A stretch of DNA of 64,000 nucleotides from Bacillus_BD sp963787345 (lineage in GTDB: Bacteria; Bacillota; Bacilli; Bacillales; Cytobacillaceae). Location: positions 62,001 to 126,000 of the forward strand of contig CAWBCW010000026.1 of NCBI GenBank assembly GCA_963787345.1. The letters are read 5' to 3'. A program made the position numbers and the translations under genes. A model generated the notes under the pieces. It saw only the letters and a program-made list of their open reading frames with translations, had not been told where the DNA came from and made no database searches. Shown here piece by piece: positions 13,769 through 22,925 of this stretch; within the stretch, counting starts at the first letter, position 1, and each line of letters opens with the position of its first letter.

Positions 13769-14873
13769 TCATATAATTTCTTCTATATATAATTCTCGGT
13801 TATTTTCTAAATTGATCATTTCCCCTGAATCATCTAGTTTAATTAAAGGACGAGTAGGAGATTTTTCTGAAATAAATATTATTACCCCTAATTGACCATT
13901 GGAAAGTTTAATTCTACTGCTCTTTGTAGAATTTATAATTCCTGAACATAAGAGCATTTAAAGCTGAACATCAAATTGTCCAAATTGATCTTGTCGCATT
14001 AATTCCAAAACTTTAAATGGTGATTGTTTCTCCCTATAAGCTCTCTCAGATGTCATGGCATGGTAAGTATCAGCAACCGCAATAATCTTTGCTGCATCAT
14101 GAATTTTTTGATTCGTTAATCCCATTGGATAACCACTTCCATCTAAGTCGCTCATGATGTTGAAAGATAGCTACCTTTGTCCCTTCCTTTAAAGAAGGAA
14201 TATTTTGTACAAGTAAATAACTATATTTCGTATGGTTTCTTATTTCGTTAAATTCATTAGCTGTTAAAGCCGCCTTTTTTTGCAATAGTCCTGGGCTTAC
14301 TTTAGCCATTCCGCAATCTGCCAAGAATCCGGCTAATGCTACTTGAACGATATTTCCCTGCGAATAGTTAAGCTCCTTAGCTATAAACCACATAATAAAT
14401 CCAACTGCTAGTGCATGTTGATATTGATATTCATCTTTAGTAGACAAATGATGTAAATAGAAAATTTCTGAAGGTTTTTCTTGAAGTGCCACTTTAATAA
14501 AGGTAAAAAGATTCGTTCTTAGTTTGGAAATATCAATTGGTAATCCGGACTGCCATAATTTAGAAATGTGACTTTTATACTGCTTCGTTGCCTCTAAAAA
14601 TAAAGTTACGAAATCCCTGCCTTTCTAATGCGTGAGATGAACGACTTGGAAGGAGATGATCATCCACAATTAAAATCCTCTGGGGGCTGAAATGGTACTC
14701 CTGTAACAAGGTATGGTATTCACTTCAACATTAGGTATTAAAAATAATTTTAAAATCTCTATTAATTCATTTGTCAGGACAGTATTCTTTTTCACAATAG
14801 GCCTGCTTGCCAAACTGTAAACATCTTCGGATAGAATACACCCTTCGATTAGATCCGTTGTTTTAACACGCAT
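13769..14873 (-). pseudogene. HD-GYP-domain gene, disrupted
   Basis: Fragments in different frames together make one protein of about 365 residues. An N-terminal MRVKTTDLIEGCILSEDVYS domain (14670-14873) is followed by a middle piece that ends at about 14150 and includes DCGMAK in place of canonical HDxGK. Then come the HHE...DGSGYP signature (about 14110-14170) and a C-terminal beta domain (13769-13957). The reading frame changes near 14700, 14620 and 14150, and an in-frame stop lies at 13958-13960. HD-GYP proteins normally hydrolyse cyclic di-GMP, and a homologue next to gyrA is familiar from other Bacillaceae. Because adjacent gyrA is damaged in the same way, sequence error is at least as likely as real decay. 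The Asp of the HD pair appears replaced, so a regulatory role is possible even if intact. Confidence 0.7.
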
Positions 14874-14949
14874 ATTTTTTCACCCTCAAAAAATATTCAT
14901 TAAGTCTTATTTTACTTCTAAATACATGGGTAACATCAATAGAAATAAT

Positions 14950-14981
14950 ACAAAAGAAGCACTACAAAAGTAGCACTTCCT
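14950..14981 (-). terminator. Terminator of gyrA
   Basis: Minus-strand 10-bp stem (14956-14965 with 14970-14979, two G-T pairs) with a TTTT loop and a TTTTG tail, just past the gyrA stop. Confidence 0.75.
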
Positions 14982-14986
14982 CAAAT

Positions 14987-17567
14987 TTATTCTTCAGTTT
15001 GATCATCTTGATCTATGTCAATCTCTTCTGAATCAGGTTTAGGCTGGACTGCTTCTGGCCTCGTATTAGATTCCATGTCTATACTTTCTGACTTTCATCT
15101 AATTCAGATTCCTCGTTCTCATCAATCTCTTCTTTCTCTACCTTTGCAACGGTTGCGACAAATTCCTCTTCACCTGCATCAAGTCGAATCAATCTTACAC
15201 CTTGTGTATTTCTACCTAAAGAGTTGATATATCATTGAACATCCATACGAATGAGTACACCACCTGTTGTTATCAGCATAATATCTTCTTCGCCATTTAC
15301 AACCTTCATACCAACAAGAGACCCTGTTTTTTCTGTAATATTACTTGTTTTAATTCCTTTACCGCCTCTATTTTGTACACGGTATTCATGTTCTGGCGTA
15401 CGTTTACCATAGCCATTTTCTGTAACAATTAGAATTTCCGAGCTTTCCTCAAGTACTTCCATTCCAATTACTTCATCGCTTGCATCCAAAGTAATTCCTT
15501 TTACCCCAGTAGCTGTTCTTCCCATTGAACGTACATCGCGCTTCATGGAAACGTATCAATTGACCCATTTTTCGTCCCGATAATGATATCCTTACTTCCA
15601 TCTGTTAAACGAACAGAGATTAACTCATCATCTTCACGTAAGTTGACAGCAATCAATCCGCTAGTTCGAATATGTAAGAAAGAGGATATCGGCGAACGTT
15701 TGGATATTCCATGCTTTGTTGTAAAGAATAAATACCAATCATCCTTAAACTCTGAAATCGGAATGATCGTATTTACCCATTCATCCTTTTCAATTCCCAG
15801 TAAATTAATAATCGGAAGTCCCTTTGACGTCCGGCCGTATTCAGGAATTTGGTATCCCCTCGTACGATAAACTTTTCCTTTGTTTGTAAAATAAAGGACG
15901 GTATCATGGGTAGACAAGGTGATTAAATGTTCAACAAAGTCATCGTCATTTGTACCCATTCCTTGTATACCTCGTCCACCTCGTTTTTGGGAACGATAGG
16001 TTGAAGCTGGGAGTCGTTTAATATAGCCATTATGGGTTAAGGTGATGACAATATTTTCCTCTGGGATTAAATCTTCATCATCAATATCCTCAAGTCCGCC
16101 AGCAACAATTTCAGTTCGTCTTTCATCACTGAAGCGTTCTTTAATTTCTGTTAGCTCTTCGCGAATGATCTCAAGGATTTTTTCATCATCAGCAAGGATT
16201 GCTTTTAATTCTGCGATTAATTTAACTAGTTCTTGATATTCCTCTTCAATCTTATCGCGTTCTAAACCGGTTAGACGTTGCAGACGCATATCTAAAATCG
16301 CCTGGGCTTGTTTTTCAGATAGACTAAAAGTTGTCATTAAGCCTTCGCGAGCAATATCAGTTGTACGGGAGCCCCGGATTAATGCAATAATCTCGTCTAT
16401 ATGGTCAAGAGCAATTCGTAACCCTTCTAAAATATGAGCCCTTGCCTCTGCTTTTCGTAATTCAAATTCCGTTCTTCTTCTAATAATCACTCTTTGATGA
16501 TTTAGATAATGAACAAGACATTCCTTTAAGTTCAAAACTTTCGGTTCGCCATTAACAAGGGCAAGTAAATTTACACCAAAAGTTGTCTGCATGGCTGTCT
16601 GCTTATAAAGATTATTAAGAATGACATTAGCATTAGCGTCTCTGCGAACTTCAACCACAATCCGCATTCCGCGACGATCCGATTCATCACGTAAGTCTGT
16701 AATTCCTTCAATTTTCTTTTCTCTAACTAGCTCAGCGATTCTTTCAATCAGCTTTGCTTTGTTCACTTGATAAGGAATTTCATGGACGATAATCGTTTCT
16801 CTCCCGTTTGACTTCGTCTCAACTTCAGCCTTTGCACGTAATTTAATACTTCCACGGCCGGTTTCATATGCCTTTCGAATCCCGCTTCGACCGAGAATTA
16901 ATGCAGCGGTTGGAAAGTCAGGACCTGGGATAATCTCCATTAACTCTTGGATTGAAATTTCTGGGTCGCGACTGACGGCAAGGACGCCATCAATGACCTC
17001 CCCTAAATGATGTGGTGGGATATTGGTAGCCATTCCAACAGCAATCCCTGACGAACCATTTACAAGCAGGTTTGGAAAACGCGCCGGCATTACAACCGGT
17101 TCTTTTTCCTCCCCATCATAGTTTGGTTGATAATCGATCGTATCTTTATTAATGTCTCTCAATAGTTCCATTGAGATTTTGGACATCCGTGCTTCTGTAT
17201 AACGCATAGCCGCTGCTGAGTCACCATCAACAGACCCAAAGTTCCCATGACCATCAACGAGTATATAGCGTTGGTTAAAGTCCTGTGCCATCCTGACCAT
17301 TGTTTCATAAACTGCCTGGTCACCGTGCGGATGATACTTACCGATAACATCACCGACAATACGAGCTGACTTTTTATGTGGTTTATCAGAATGGATCCCT
17401 AGGTCATGCATTGCATATAATACACGGCGATGAACGGGCTTCAAGCCATCCCGAACATCTGGCAGGGCCCGAGAAACGATAACACTCATCGCATAATCTA
17501 AAAACGAGCTTCTCATTTCCTGACTAATGTTAATTTCTTTAATATTAGACTGTGGAATATCAGCCAT
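14987..17567 (-). CDS. gyrA: DNA gyrase subunit A (frame broken near the 3' end as sequenced)
   Basis: Breakage-rejoining subunit of gyrase, working with GyrB to introduce negative supercoils. The first 674 codons (15543-17567) are intact: a winged-helix with catalytic Tyr123 (MRYTEARM), the tower, a coiled coil and the first beta-pinwheel blades with the GyrA box QKRGGRGI. The frame then shifts near 15543-15560. It resumes as MKRDVRSMGRTATG, meets TGA at 15232-15234 flanked by compensating indels, shifts again near 15083, and ends in an acidic tail at 14987. The reconstructed length of about 860 codons is near normal. gyrA is essential, so I read these as sequence errors. Gln84 (HGDQAVYETM) replaces the Ser of the quinolone-resistance region. 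Confidence 0.93.
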
Positions 17568-17624
17568 ATTAAAACCTCCCTTATTGAAACGAACATTCCG
17601 TTTCTGGGTACAACCTTATATTTC

Positions 17625-19553
17625 TTATATATCTAAATTTTTCACATATAGTGCATTTTCTTCAATAAAGTGGCGACGTGGCTCTACTTTTTCACCCATA
17701 AGCATTTCAAAGGTTTCATCAGCTTCAATGGCGTCGTCGAGACTTACCTGTAGAAGCGTTCGGTTTTCTGGATTCATTGTCGTTTCCCAGAGCTGGTCAG
17801 GATTCATTTCCCCTAACCCTTTATACCGTTGAATATTAGGTTTAGGTGTCGCTGGCAATGTCGCTAAAATTTCATCTAATTGTTGAGTGTTGTATGCGTA
17901 TTGAGCCTTTTTCCCTTGTTGTACTTTATACAATGGCGGTTGGGCAATATAAATATAGCCCGCCTCAATAATTTTCCTCATATAGCGATAAAAGAAGGTT
18001 AGGAGAAGGGTACGAATATGCGCGCCATCAACGTCGGCATCTGTCATAATCACGATCTTATGGTATCTAGCCTTCGTAATATCAAAATCTTCGCCGATTC
18101 CTGTACCCGCAGCCGTAATCATTGCCCTTACTTCATTGTTTGAAAGAATTCGATCTAATCTAGCCTTTTCAACATTTAGGATTTTCCCTCTCAATGGTAA
18201 AATGGCCTGAAAATGTCTGTCACGTCCCTGTTTCGCAGAACCGCCCGCTGAATCTCCCTCTACGATATAGATTTCACTAATGGATGGATCCTTCGAAGAA
18301 CAATCAGCTAATTTCCCGGGTAAACTTGATACTTCTAGAGCGCTTTTTCTTCTAGTTAATTCACGAGCCTTTTTGGCGGCCATTCTTGCTCTTGCAGCCA
18401 CTAATCCTTTATCGACTATTTTCTTAGCGACTGAAGGGTTTTCTAATAAGAACTTTTCCAAGTGCTCAGCGAATAAGGAATCTGTAATCGTACGAACCTC
18501 TGAATTCCCAAGCTTTGTTTTCGTTTGCCCTTCAAATTGTGGATTCGGGTGCTTAATAGATACAATCGCAATCAAGCCTTCCCTGACATCCTCTCCGGAA
18601 AGGTTGGTTTCATTGTCTTTAATTAGATTGTTTTTTCTTGAATAATCATTAATTACCCTTGTTAAAGCTGTTTTAAAACCAGCTTCATGCGTACCGCCTT
18701 CATGGGTATTAATATTATTTGCGAACGAATAAATGTAACCGGTATAGCTGTCATTATATTGCATGGCAACTTCAACTGCGATTCCATCCTTTTCACCTTC
18801 AATATAGATCGGCTCTTCATGAAGTACTTCTTTCGTTCTGTTCAAATGCTCAACATAAGATTTGATACCGCCTTCATAGTGGTACTGAGCCTTTTTATTT
18901 TCCTCACGCTTATCCTCGATTGAAATAGATAGACCGCGATTTAGGAAAGCTAATTCTCTGATTCTCATCGAAAGCGTTTCATAATCATAAGCGACTGTCT
19001 CGGTAAAAATCTCAGGATCCGGCTTAAAGTGAATGATGGTTCCAGTTTTATCTGTTTCACCAATTACCTTTAAATCTTCGACAGGAAGTCCTCTTTCAAA
19101 CTTTTGATAATGAACATGACCATCTCGGTGGACGAATACTTCTAATATCATCGATAAGGCATTAACAACAGATGCGCCAACACCATGCAATCCTCCGGAT
19201 ACTTTGTATCCGCCGCCGCCGAATTTCCCTCCTGCATGAAGAACAGTTAAAATCGTTTCTACCGCAGGACGACCTGTTTTTTCTTGGATTCCAACAGGAA
19301 TACCACGTCCATTATCTGTAACGGTAATACTATTATCTTTTTCAATTATGACATTGATTTCAGAACAATATCCTGCAAGGGCTTCGTCAATACTGTTGTC
19401 GACAATTTCCCAGACTAAATGATGAAGACCTCTTGCACTAGTTGAACCAATATACATACCAGGTCTTTTCCGAACTGCTTCAAGGCCTTCTAATACTTGA
19501 ATTTGATCGGCACCATATGATTGTTCAGGAGAATTTTTTTGCTCCATTTCCAT
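17625..19553 (-). CDS. gyrB: DNA gyrase subunit B
   Basis: ATPase subunit of gyrase. It has an N-terminal GHKL ATPase domain (EIVDNSIDEAL; GLHGVGASVVNAL), a transducer, a TOPRIM domain with EGDSAGGSAKQ and DADVDGAHIRTLLL, and the C-terminal GyrA-binding tail (QRYKGLGEMNPDQLWETTM). I place the start at the ATG at 19553 (MEMEQKNS), which fits the short family N-terminus; a longer frame with a GTG at 19568 has poor spacing. Length is about 642 residues. A possible Noc-binding site lies inside the gene (18311-18324). It is upstream of gyrA with a 57-bp gap and probably cotranscribed. Confidence 0.97.
   Translation of the reverse strand: MEMEQKNSPEQSYGADQIQVLEGLEAVRKRPGMYIGSTSARGLHHLVWEIVDNSIDEALAGYCSEINVIIEKDNSITVTDNGRGIPVGIQEKTGRPAVETILTVLHAGGKFGGGGYKVSGGLHGVGASVVNALSMILEVFVHRDGHVHYQKFERGLPVEDLKVIGETDKTGTIIHFKPDPEIFTETVAYDYETLSMRIRELAFLNRGLSISIEDKREENKKAQYHYEGGIKSYVEHLNRTKEVLHEEPIYIEGEKDGIAVEVAMQYNDSYTGYIYSFANNINTHEGGTHEAGFKTALTRVINDYSRKNNLIKDNETNLSGEDVREGLIAIVSIKHPNPQFEGQTKTKLGNSEVRTITDSLFAEHLEKFLLENPSVAKKIVDKGLVAARARMAAKKARELTRRKSALEVSSLPGKLADCSSKDPSISEIYIVEGDSAGGSAKQGRDRHFQAILPLRGKILNVEKARLDRILSNNEVRAMITAAGTGIGEDFDITKARYHKIVIMTDADVDGAHIRTLLLTFFYRYMRKIIEAGYIYIAQPPLYKVQQGKKAQYAYNTQQLDEILATLPATPKPNIQRYKGLGEMNPDQLWETTMNPENRTLLQVSLDDAIEADETFEMLMGEKVEPRRHFIEENALYVKNLDI
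18311..18324. promoter_or_regulatory. Candidate Noc-binding site
   Basis: ATTTCCCGGGTAAA matches the Noc consensus ATTTCCCGGGAAAT (as I recall it) at 12 of 14 positions. It lies within gyrB, and a Noc gene is in the same window. A single near match could be chance. Confidence 0.3.
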
Positions 19554-19654
19554 ATCAGTCACCCACACTTTCCTTTGACTTTCATTACGTCATCTATAAA
19601 AAAGATACTCTAAAATACAATAAATGGCGATACTTCACAAGGAATAAGACGTTT

Positions 19655-19915
19655 TCATTTAGATAACAGTCTAACAGACCTTTCTGATCGTCTTTTTATT
19701 GTATTGGATGTAAAGGGGGAAAAATAAATACCATCTTTTGTAATAATAATTGACTTGTACGTTCCCTTTGGTTCTTGGATTAATTGATTTCTGTAATGCT
19801 TTAATAAATCATTCGTATCTGTTGATTCTGTTGATGATTCAACACTTCTCTTATCAATAATGGCAATAATATCCTTCACATAGATTATTTTCTCAATTCC
19901 CAAATCTAAATACAC
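19655..19915 (-). CDS. remB: Extracellular matrix regulator RemB (YaaB), DUF370 family
   Basis: A small 86-residue protein between gyrB and recF, where B. subtilis has remB. It starts MYLDLGIEKIIYVKDIIAIID and has GIYFSPFTSNTIKRRSE near the end, as in the RemA/RemB (DUF370) family. These bind DNA and promote matrix and osmoprotection gene expression. Here a loop rich in Ser/Thr/Glu separates the two conserved parts. It is 9 bp from the recF stop and likely cotranscribed with it. Confidence 0.88.
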   Translation of the reverse strand: MYLDLGIEKIIYVKDIIAIIDKRSVESSTESTDTNDLLKHYRNQLIQEPKGTYKSIIITKDGIYFSPFTSNTIKRRSERSVRLLSK

Positions 19916-19924
19916 ATTTTCACC

Positions 19925-21043
19925 TCACTGAACTTGTTCTAAAGTACCATTTTTCACAGAAAATGTAGACGCTCCTTTCAGTGTTTCGTGATCAATCCCT
20001 TCTACACTTGTTGTTGTCACAAATGTTTGGACCTTATCTTGAATGGTATTAAGCAAATGGGATTGACGATGATCATCTAATTCAGATAGGACATCATCTA
20101 AGAGAAGAATTGGATATTCCCCAATTTCAGCATGAATTAATTCAATCTCAGCGAGTTTGATCGAAAGGGCAGTTGTTCTTTGTTGTCCTTGAGAGCCGAA
20201 AGTCTGAACTTCACGATCATTTACAAAAAATAGAAGATCGTCTCGTTGGGGGCCAAACTGGGTACTGCCTCGTTCAATTTCTTTTGATTTCATTTGAATA
20301 TATTTATTTTCATAGATAGTAACCATTTTCGACAAATCTTGGTCTTCTGATACCTCTACAGATGGTTTGTATTTAATTATTAACGATTCTAACTCTCGAG
20401 AAATTCCTTTATGAATTGGATTAGCCCAATCTTGCAGTAATTTGAGAAACTCAAACCGCTTTGAAATGACTTTTACAGCTAGAGCAATAAACTGTTCAGT
20501 TAGAACGTCCAGCATCGTTTCATCCTTCTGTTGCTTTAGCTGCATTTGTTTTAAATAGCGATTTCGTTGTTGAATTACTTTGTTTAATTGGCTGATATCA
20601 TGTAAATAGACAGGTGAAATCTGCCCGATTTCCATATCTATAAAACGGCGTCTTACTTGGGGGCTGCCTTTTACGAGTGATAAATCTTCAGGCGCAAACA
20701 TCACTACATTCATATTACCGATATATTGACTTAGTTTTTTTTGCTCAATATGATTAAATTTGGCCTTTTTTCCCTTTTTGGAGATAACGAGTTCAAGTGG
20801 TAAAGATCCATTGTTCTTCTGTATTCTACCTCTTATTTTAGCATATTCTTGATCCCAACGAATAAGTTCTTTATCATTTGATGTTCGATTGGACTTTGCC
20901 ATCGCTAAAACATAGATGGACTCCATTACGTTTGTTTTCCCATGGGCATTTTCACCGAGAAATACATTTACTTTATTTTCAAATGAAACATGTAACTGTT
21001 CATAGTTTCGATAATCCTTTAATTCTAGTTCTTTAATAAACAT
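19925..21043 (-). CDS. recF: DNA replication and repair protein RecF
   Basis: An SMC-like ATPase that helps load RecA onto gapped DNA. The protein has about 372 residues with Walker A GENAHGKTN near residue 33, the ABC-type signature region around FGSQGQQRTTALSIKLAE and Walker B PILLLDDVLSELD. I prefer the ATG at 21043 (MFIKELELKDYRNY), with AAAGGATGA upstream; an in-frame ATG nine bases earlier is possible. It follows yaaA and precedes remB in the dnaA-dnaN-yaaA-recF cluster. Confidence 0.96.
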   Translation of the reverse strand: MFIKELELKDYRNYEQLHVSFENKVNVFLGENAHGKTNVMESIYVLAMAKSNRTSNDKELIRWDQEYAKIRGRIQKNNGSLPLELVISKKGKKAKFNHIEQKKLSQYIGNMNVVMFAPEDLSLVKGSPQVRRRFIDMEIGQISPVYLHDISQLNKVIQQRNRYLKQMQLKQQKDETMLDVLTEQFIALAVKVISKRFEFLKLLQDWANPIHKGISRELESLIIKYKPSVEVSEDQDLSKMVTIYENKYIQMKSKEIERGSTQFGPQRDDLLFFVNDREVQTFGSQGQQRTTALSIKLAEIELIHAEIGEYPILLLDDVLSELDDHRQSHLLNTIQDKVQTFVTTTSVEGIDHETLKGASTFSVKNGTLEQVQ

Positions 21044-21177
21044 TGTCTTCATCCTTTTATCCCATTTTCCATAGGATGATGAATCATAGCCTATGAAATG
21101 GGGAAACGATAGTGATCATTCCGACATCACTATCGTATAATAGATTGCCTATTGATCGTATAGCTCGCTCATTTCTA

Positions 21178-21393
21178 TTACTTCTTAGCAACAATGACGA
21201 ACTTATAGTCCCCTATTTCAATCGTATCTCCATGGCGTAGTTTTTTCCCTCGCCTTTGCTCTTGTTCACCATTGATGATAATTTCATATTCACTTAAAAA
21301 CCATTTAGCCATACCGCCAGAAGAAATAATATCTGCGGCCTTTAAAAATTGTCCTAATGTAATATACTCCGTATCAATATTAATCTTTTTCAT
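21178..21393 (-). CDS. yaaA: S4-domain RNA-binding protein YaaA
   Basis: A 71-residue protein with a single S4-like RNA-binding fold (ITLGQFLKAADIISSGGMAKWFL followed by INGEQEQRRGKKLRHGD). It lies between dnaN and recF, as in B. subtilis. The family is linked to ribosome assembly; its exact role is uncertain. Confidence 0.93.
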   Translation of the reverse strand: MKKINIDTEYITLGQFLKAADIISSGGMAKWFLSEYEIIINGEQEQRRGKKLRHGDTIEIGDYKFVIVAKK

Positions 21394-21581
21394 GTTTTCA
21401 CTCCGATTAGAATAATATCCAATACTTTATTCTACTAAATATATTAGCTAGTTACAAAGGAAATCAAATATAGGTTTATAAATTTTCATCTCAAATGAAA
21501 AGCTGCCGCTAAAACGGCAGCCCTTAAGTAGACTTTAAGTTCAATCACAGGCCGAACATTTTCACTCTTCTGCGATGACTT

Positions 21582-22718
21582 TTAATAAGTTCGAACTGGT
21601 AAAATCAGTTGGAGAGTCGAATCGTCATTTATCGGATAAATAACAAAAGGCCGCATAGCGCCTGTGAAGTGAATGTTAATTTCATTTCCTTCGATTGCCT
21701 TTAAGGCATCCATCATGTATTTAGCACTGAAAGAAATTTTTAAGTCCTCTCCATCAATCGAAATTCCTTTCAATTCTTCAACAACTTTTCCAACCTCTGG
21801 AGTGTTAGAAGAAACTTCAATCATTCCATCTCCAATTGTTGAAAGTTTAACAACGTTATTTCGTCCTTCCCTAGCTAACAAGGAGGCACGATCAATCGCT
21901 TGTAAAAACTCTTTTGTATGCAATACAACATCAGTTTTGCTCTCAGTTGGAATTAATCTTGAAGTATCAGGGTAATTTCCTTCTAAAAGCCTTGAGAAGA
22001 ATAAAAGATGTTTAGCTTTAAAGAGAACTTGGTTTTCTGTAATGACGATTTCAATCAATTCGTTATTATCAGCAAGGATTTTACTCAACTCGTTTAAACT
22101 TTTACCTGGGATAACTACATTATAGGTTGCTGGAGTTTCCATTTCTATTTTTGCCTTACGCAATGCAAGACGATGGCTGTCTGTTGCAATACAGTATAAT
22201 TCATTATTTTCAACCTTCCAGTTTACACCTGTCAAGATCGGGCGTGTTTCTGAGGTGGACACTGCAAAGGATGTTTGTCGAATCATTGCTTTTAATAAAT
22301 CAGTCGGTATCTTAAATACATTTTCTGCTTCTATTTGAGGTAGATGTGGATATTCTTCTGCATCAAGGCCAATTAAGTCAAACTCGGAATTTCCCGATCG
22401 AATCACGGTTTGTAAATGGTTTTGTACTTCAATTTCAACAAAATCAGATGGTAGTTTTCTAACCATTTCGCTAAAGAAACGGGCTTGTAGAATAATGGCA
22501 CCTGGTTGTTTGACCTCAACGATCTCTTTGTCATCCTCTTCTATCGGAATAAAAGATTCAATGGATATATCCGAATCACTACCGGTTAAGGTAACTCCTT
22601 CTTCAGTCGCAACAATTTTAATACCAGTTAAGATTGGAATTGTAGTTCTGCTTGTTACTGCTTTCATAACGTCTTGAACACTTTGTACTAAGTGATCTCT
22701 TTGGATGATAAACCTCAT
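21582..22718 (-). CDS. dnaN: DNA polymerase III beta subunit (sliding clamp)
   Basis: Ring-shaped processivity clamp for replicative polymerase. Its 378 residues match the B. subtilis length. It has three repeated clamp domains, with conserved MRFIIQRDHLVQSVQDVMKAV at the start and LILPVRTY at the C-terminus. The frame extends upstream to 22841 through origin DNA, but the ATG at 22718 has the GGGGGATTAAAA ribosome site and correct length. It is directly downstream of dnaA across the right-hand oriC segment. Confidence 0.97.
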   Translation of the reverse strand: MRFIIQRDHLVQSVQDVMKAVTSRTTIPILTGIKIVATEEGVTLTGSDSDISIESFIPIEEDDKEIVEVKQPGAIILQARFFSEMVRKLPSDFVEIEVQNHLQTVIRSGNSEFDLIGLDAEEYPHLPQIEAENVFKIPTDLLKAMIRQTSFAVSTSETRPILTGVNWKVENNELYCIATDSHRLALRKAKIEMETPATYNVVIPGKSLNELSKILADNNELIEIVITENQVLFKAKHLLFFSRLLEGNYPDTSRLIPTESKTDVVLHTKEFLQAIDRASLLAREGRNNVVKLSTIGDGMIEVSSNTPEVGKVVEELKGISIDGEDLKISFSAKYMMDALKAIEGNEINIHFTGAMRPFVIYPINDDSTLQLILPVRTY

Positions 22719-22729
22719 TTTTAATCCCC

Positions 22730-22925
22730 CAATTTTGGATATATATATATTATTTTTTAAAAGAATATAGAAGTAATAGTAGTAGGGCCTGTTAATTTGT
22801 GGATAACCTATAAAAATGGCAATAGGACACAGCTTTTCCACATGTGGATAAGCTGTGCGTGAATATGGAAAAGTTATTCACATAAATGTTAGCTCTTTTA
22901 ATTAATAAATTAATGTATATGCCTA
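22730..22925. other. oriC, dnaA-dnaN part: DnaA boxes, DnaA-trio and AT-rich unwinding element
   Basis: DnaA boxes lie at 22798-22806 and 22843-22851 (TGTGGATAA, complement of TTATCCACA) and at 22874-22882 (TTATTCACA). On the minus strand the 22798 box is followed by a GC patch (GGCC) and a run of DnaA-trio triplets CTA CTA CTA TTA CTT CTA (22768-22785). A long AT-rich tract (22735-22765) comes next. This box-trio-AT order is that of the B. subtilis strand-opening element. Confidence 0.88.

Noticed and set aside
14987..17567. gyrA as a genuine pseudogene or as two genes
   Set aside because: The second frame is plainly the rest of the GyrA pinwheel domain, no second gyrA is visible, and gyrase is essential. 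Indel errors explain the breaks better.
18311..18324. gyrB site as parS
   Set aside because: The CCCGGG centre fits the Noc type of palindrome, not the CACGTG centre of parS.
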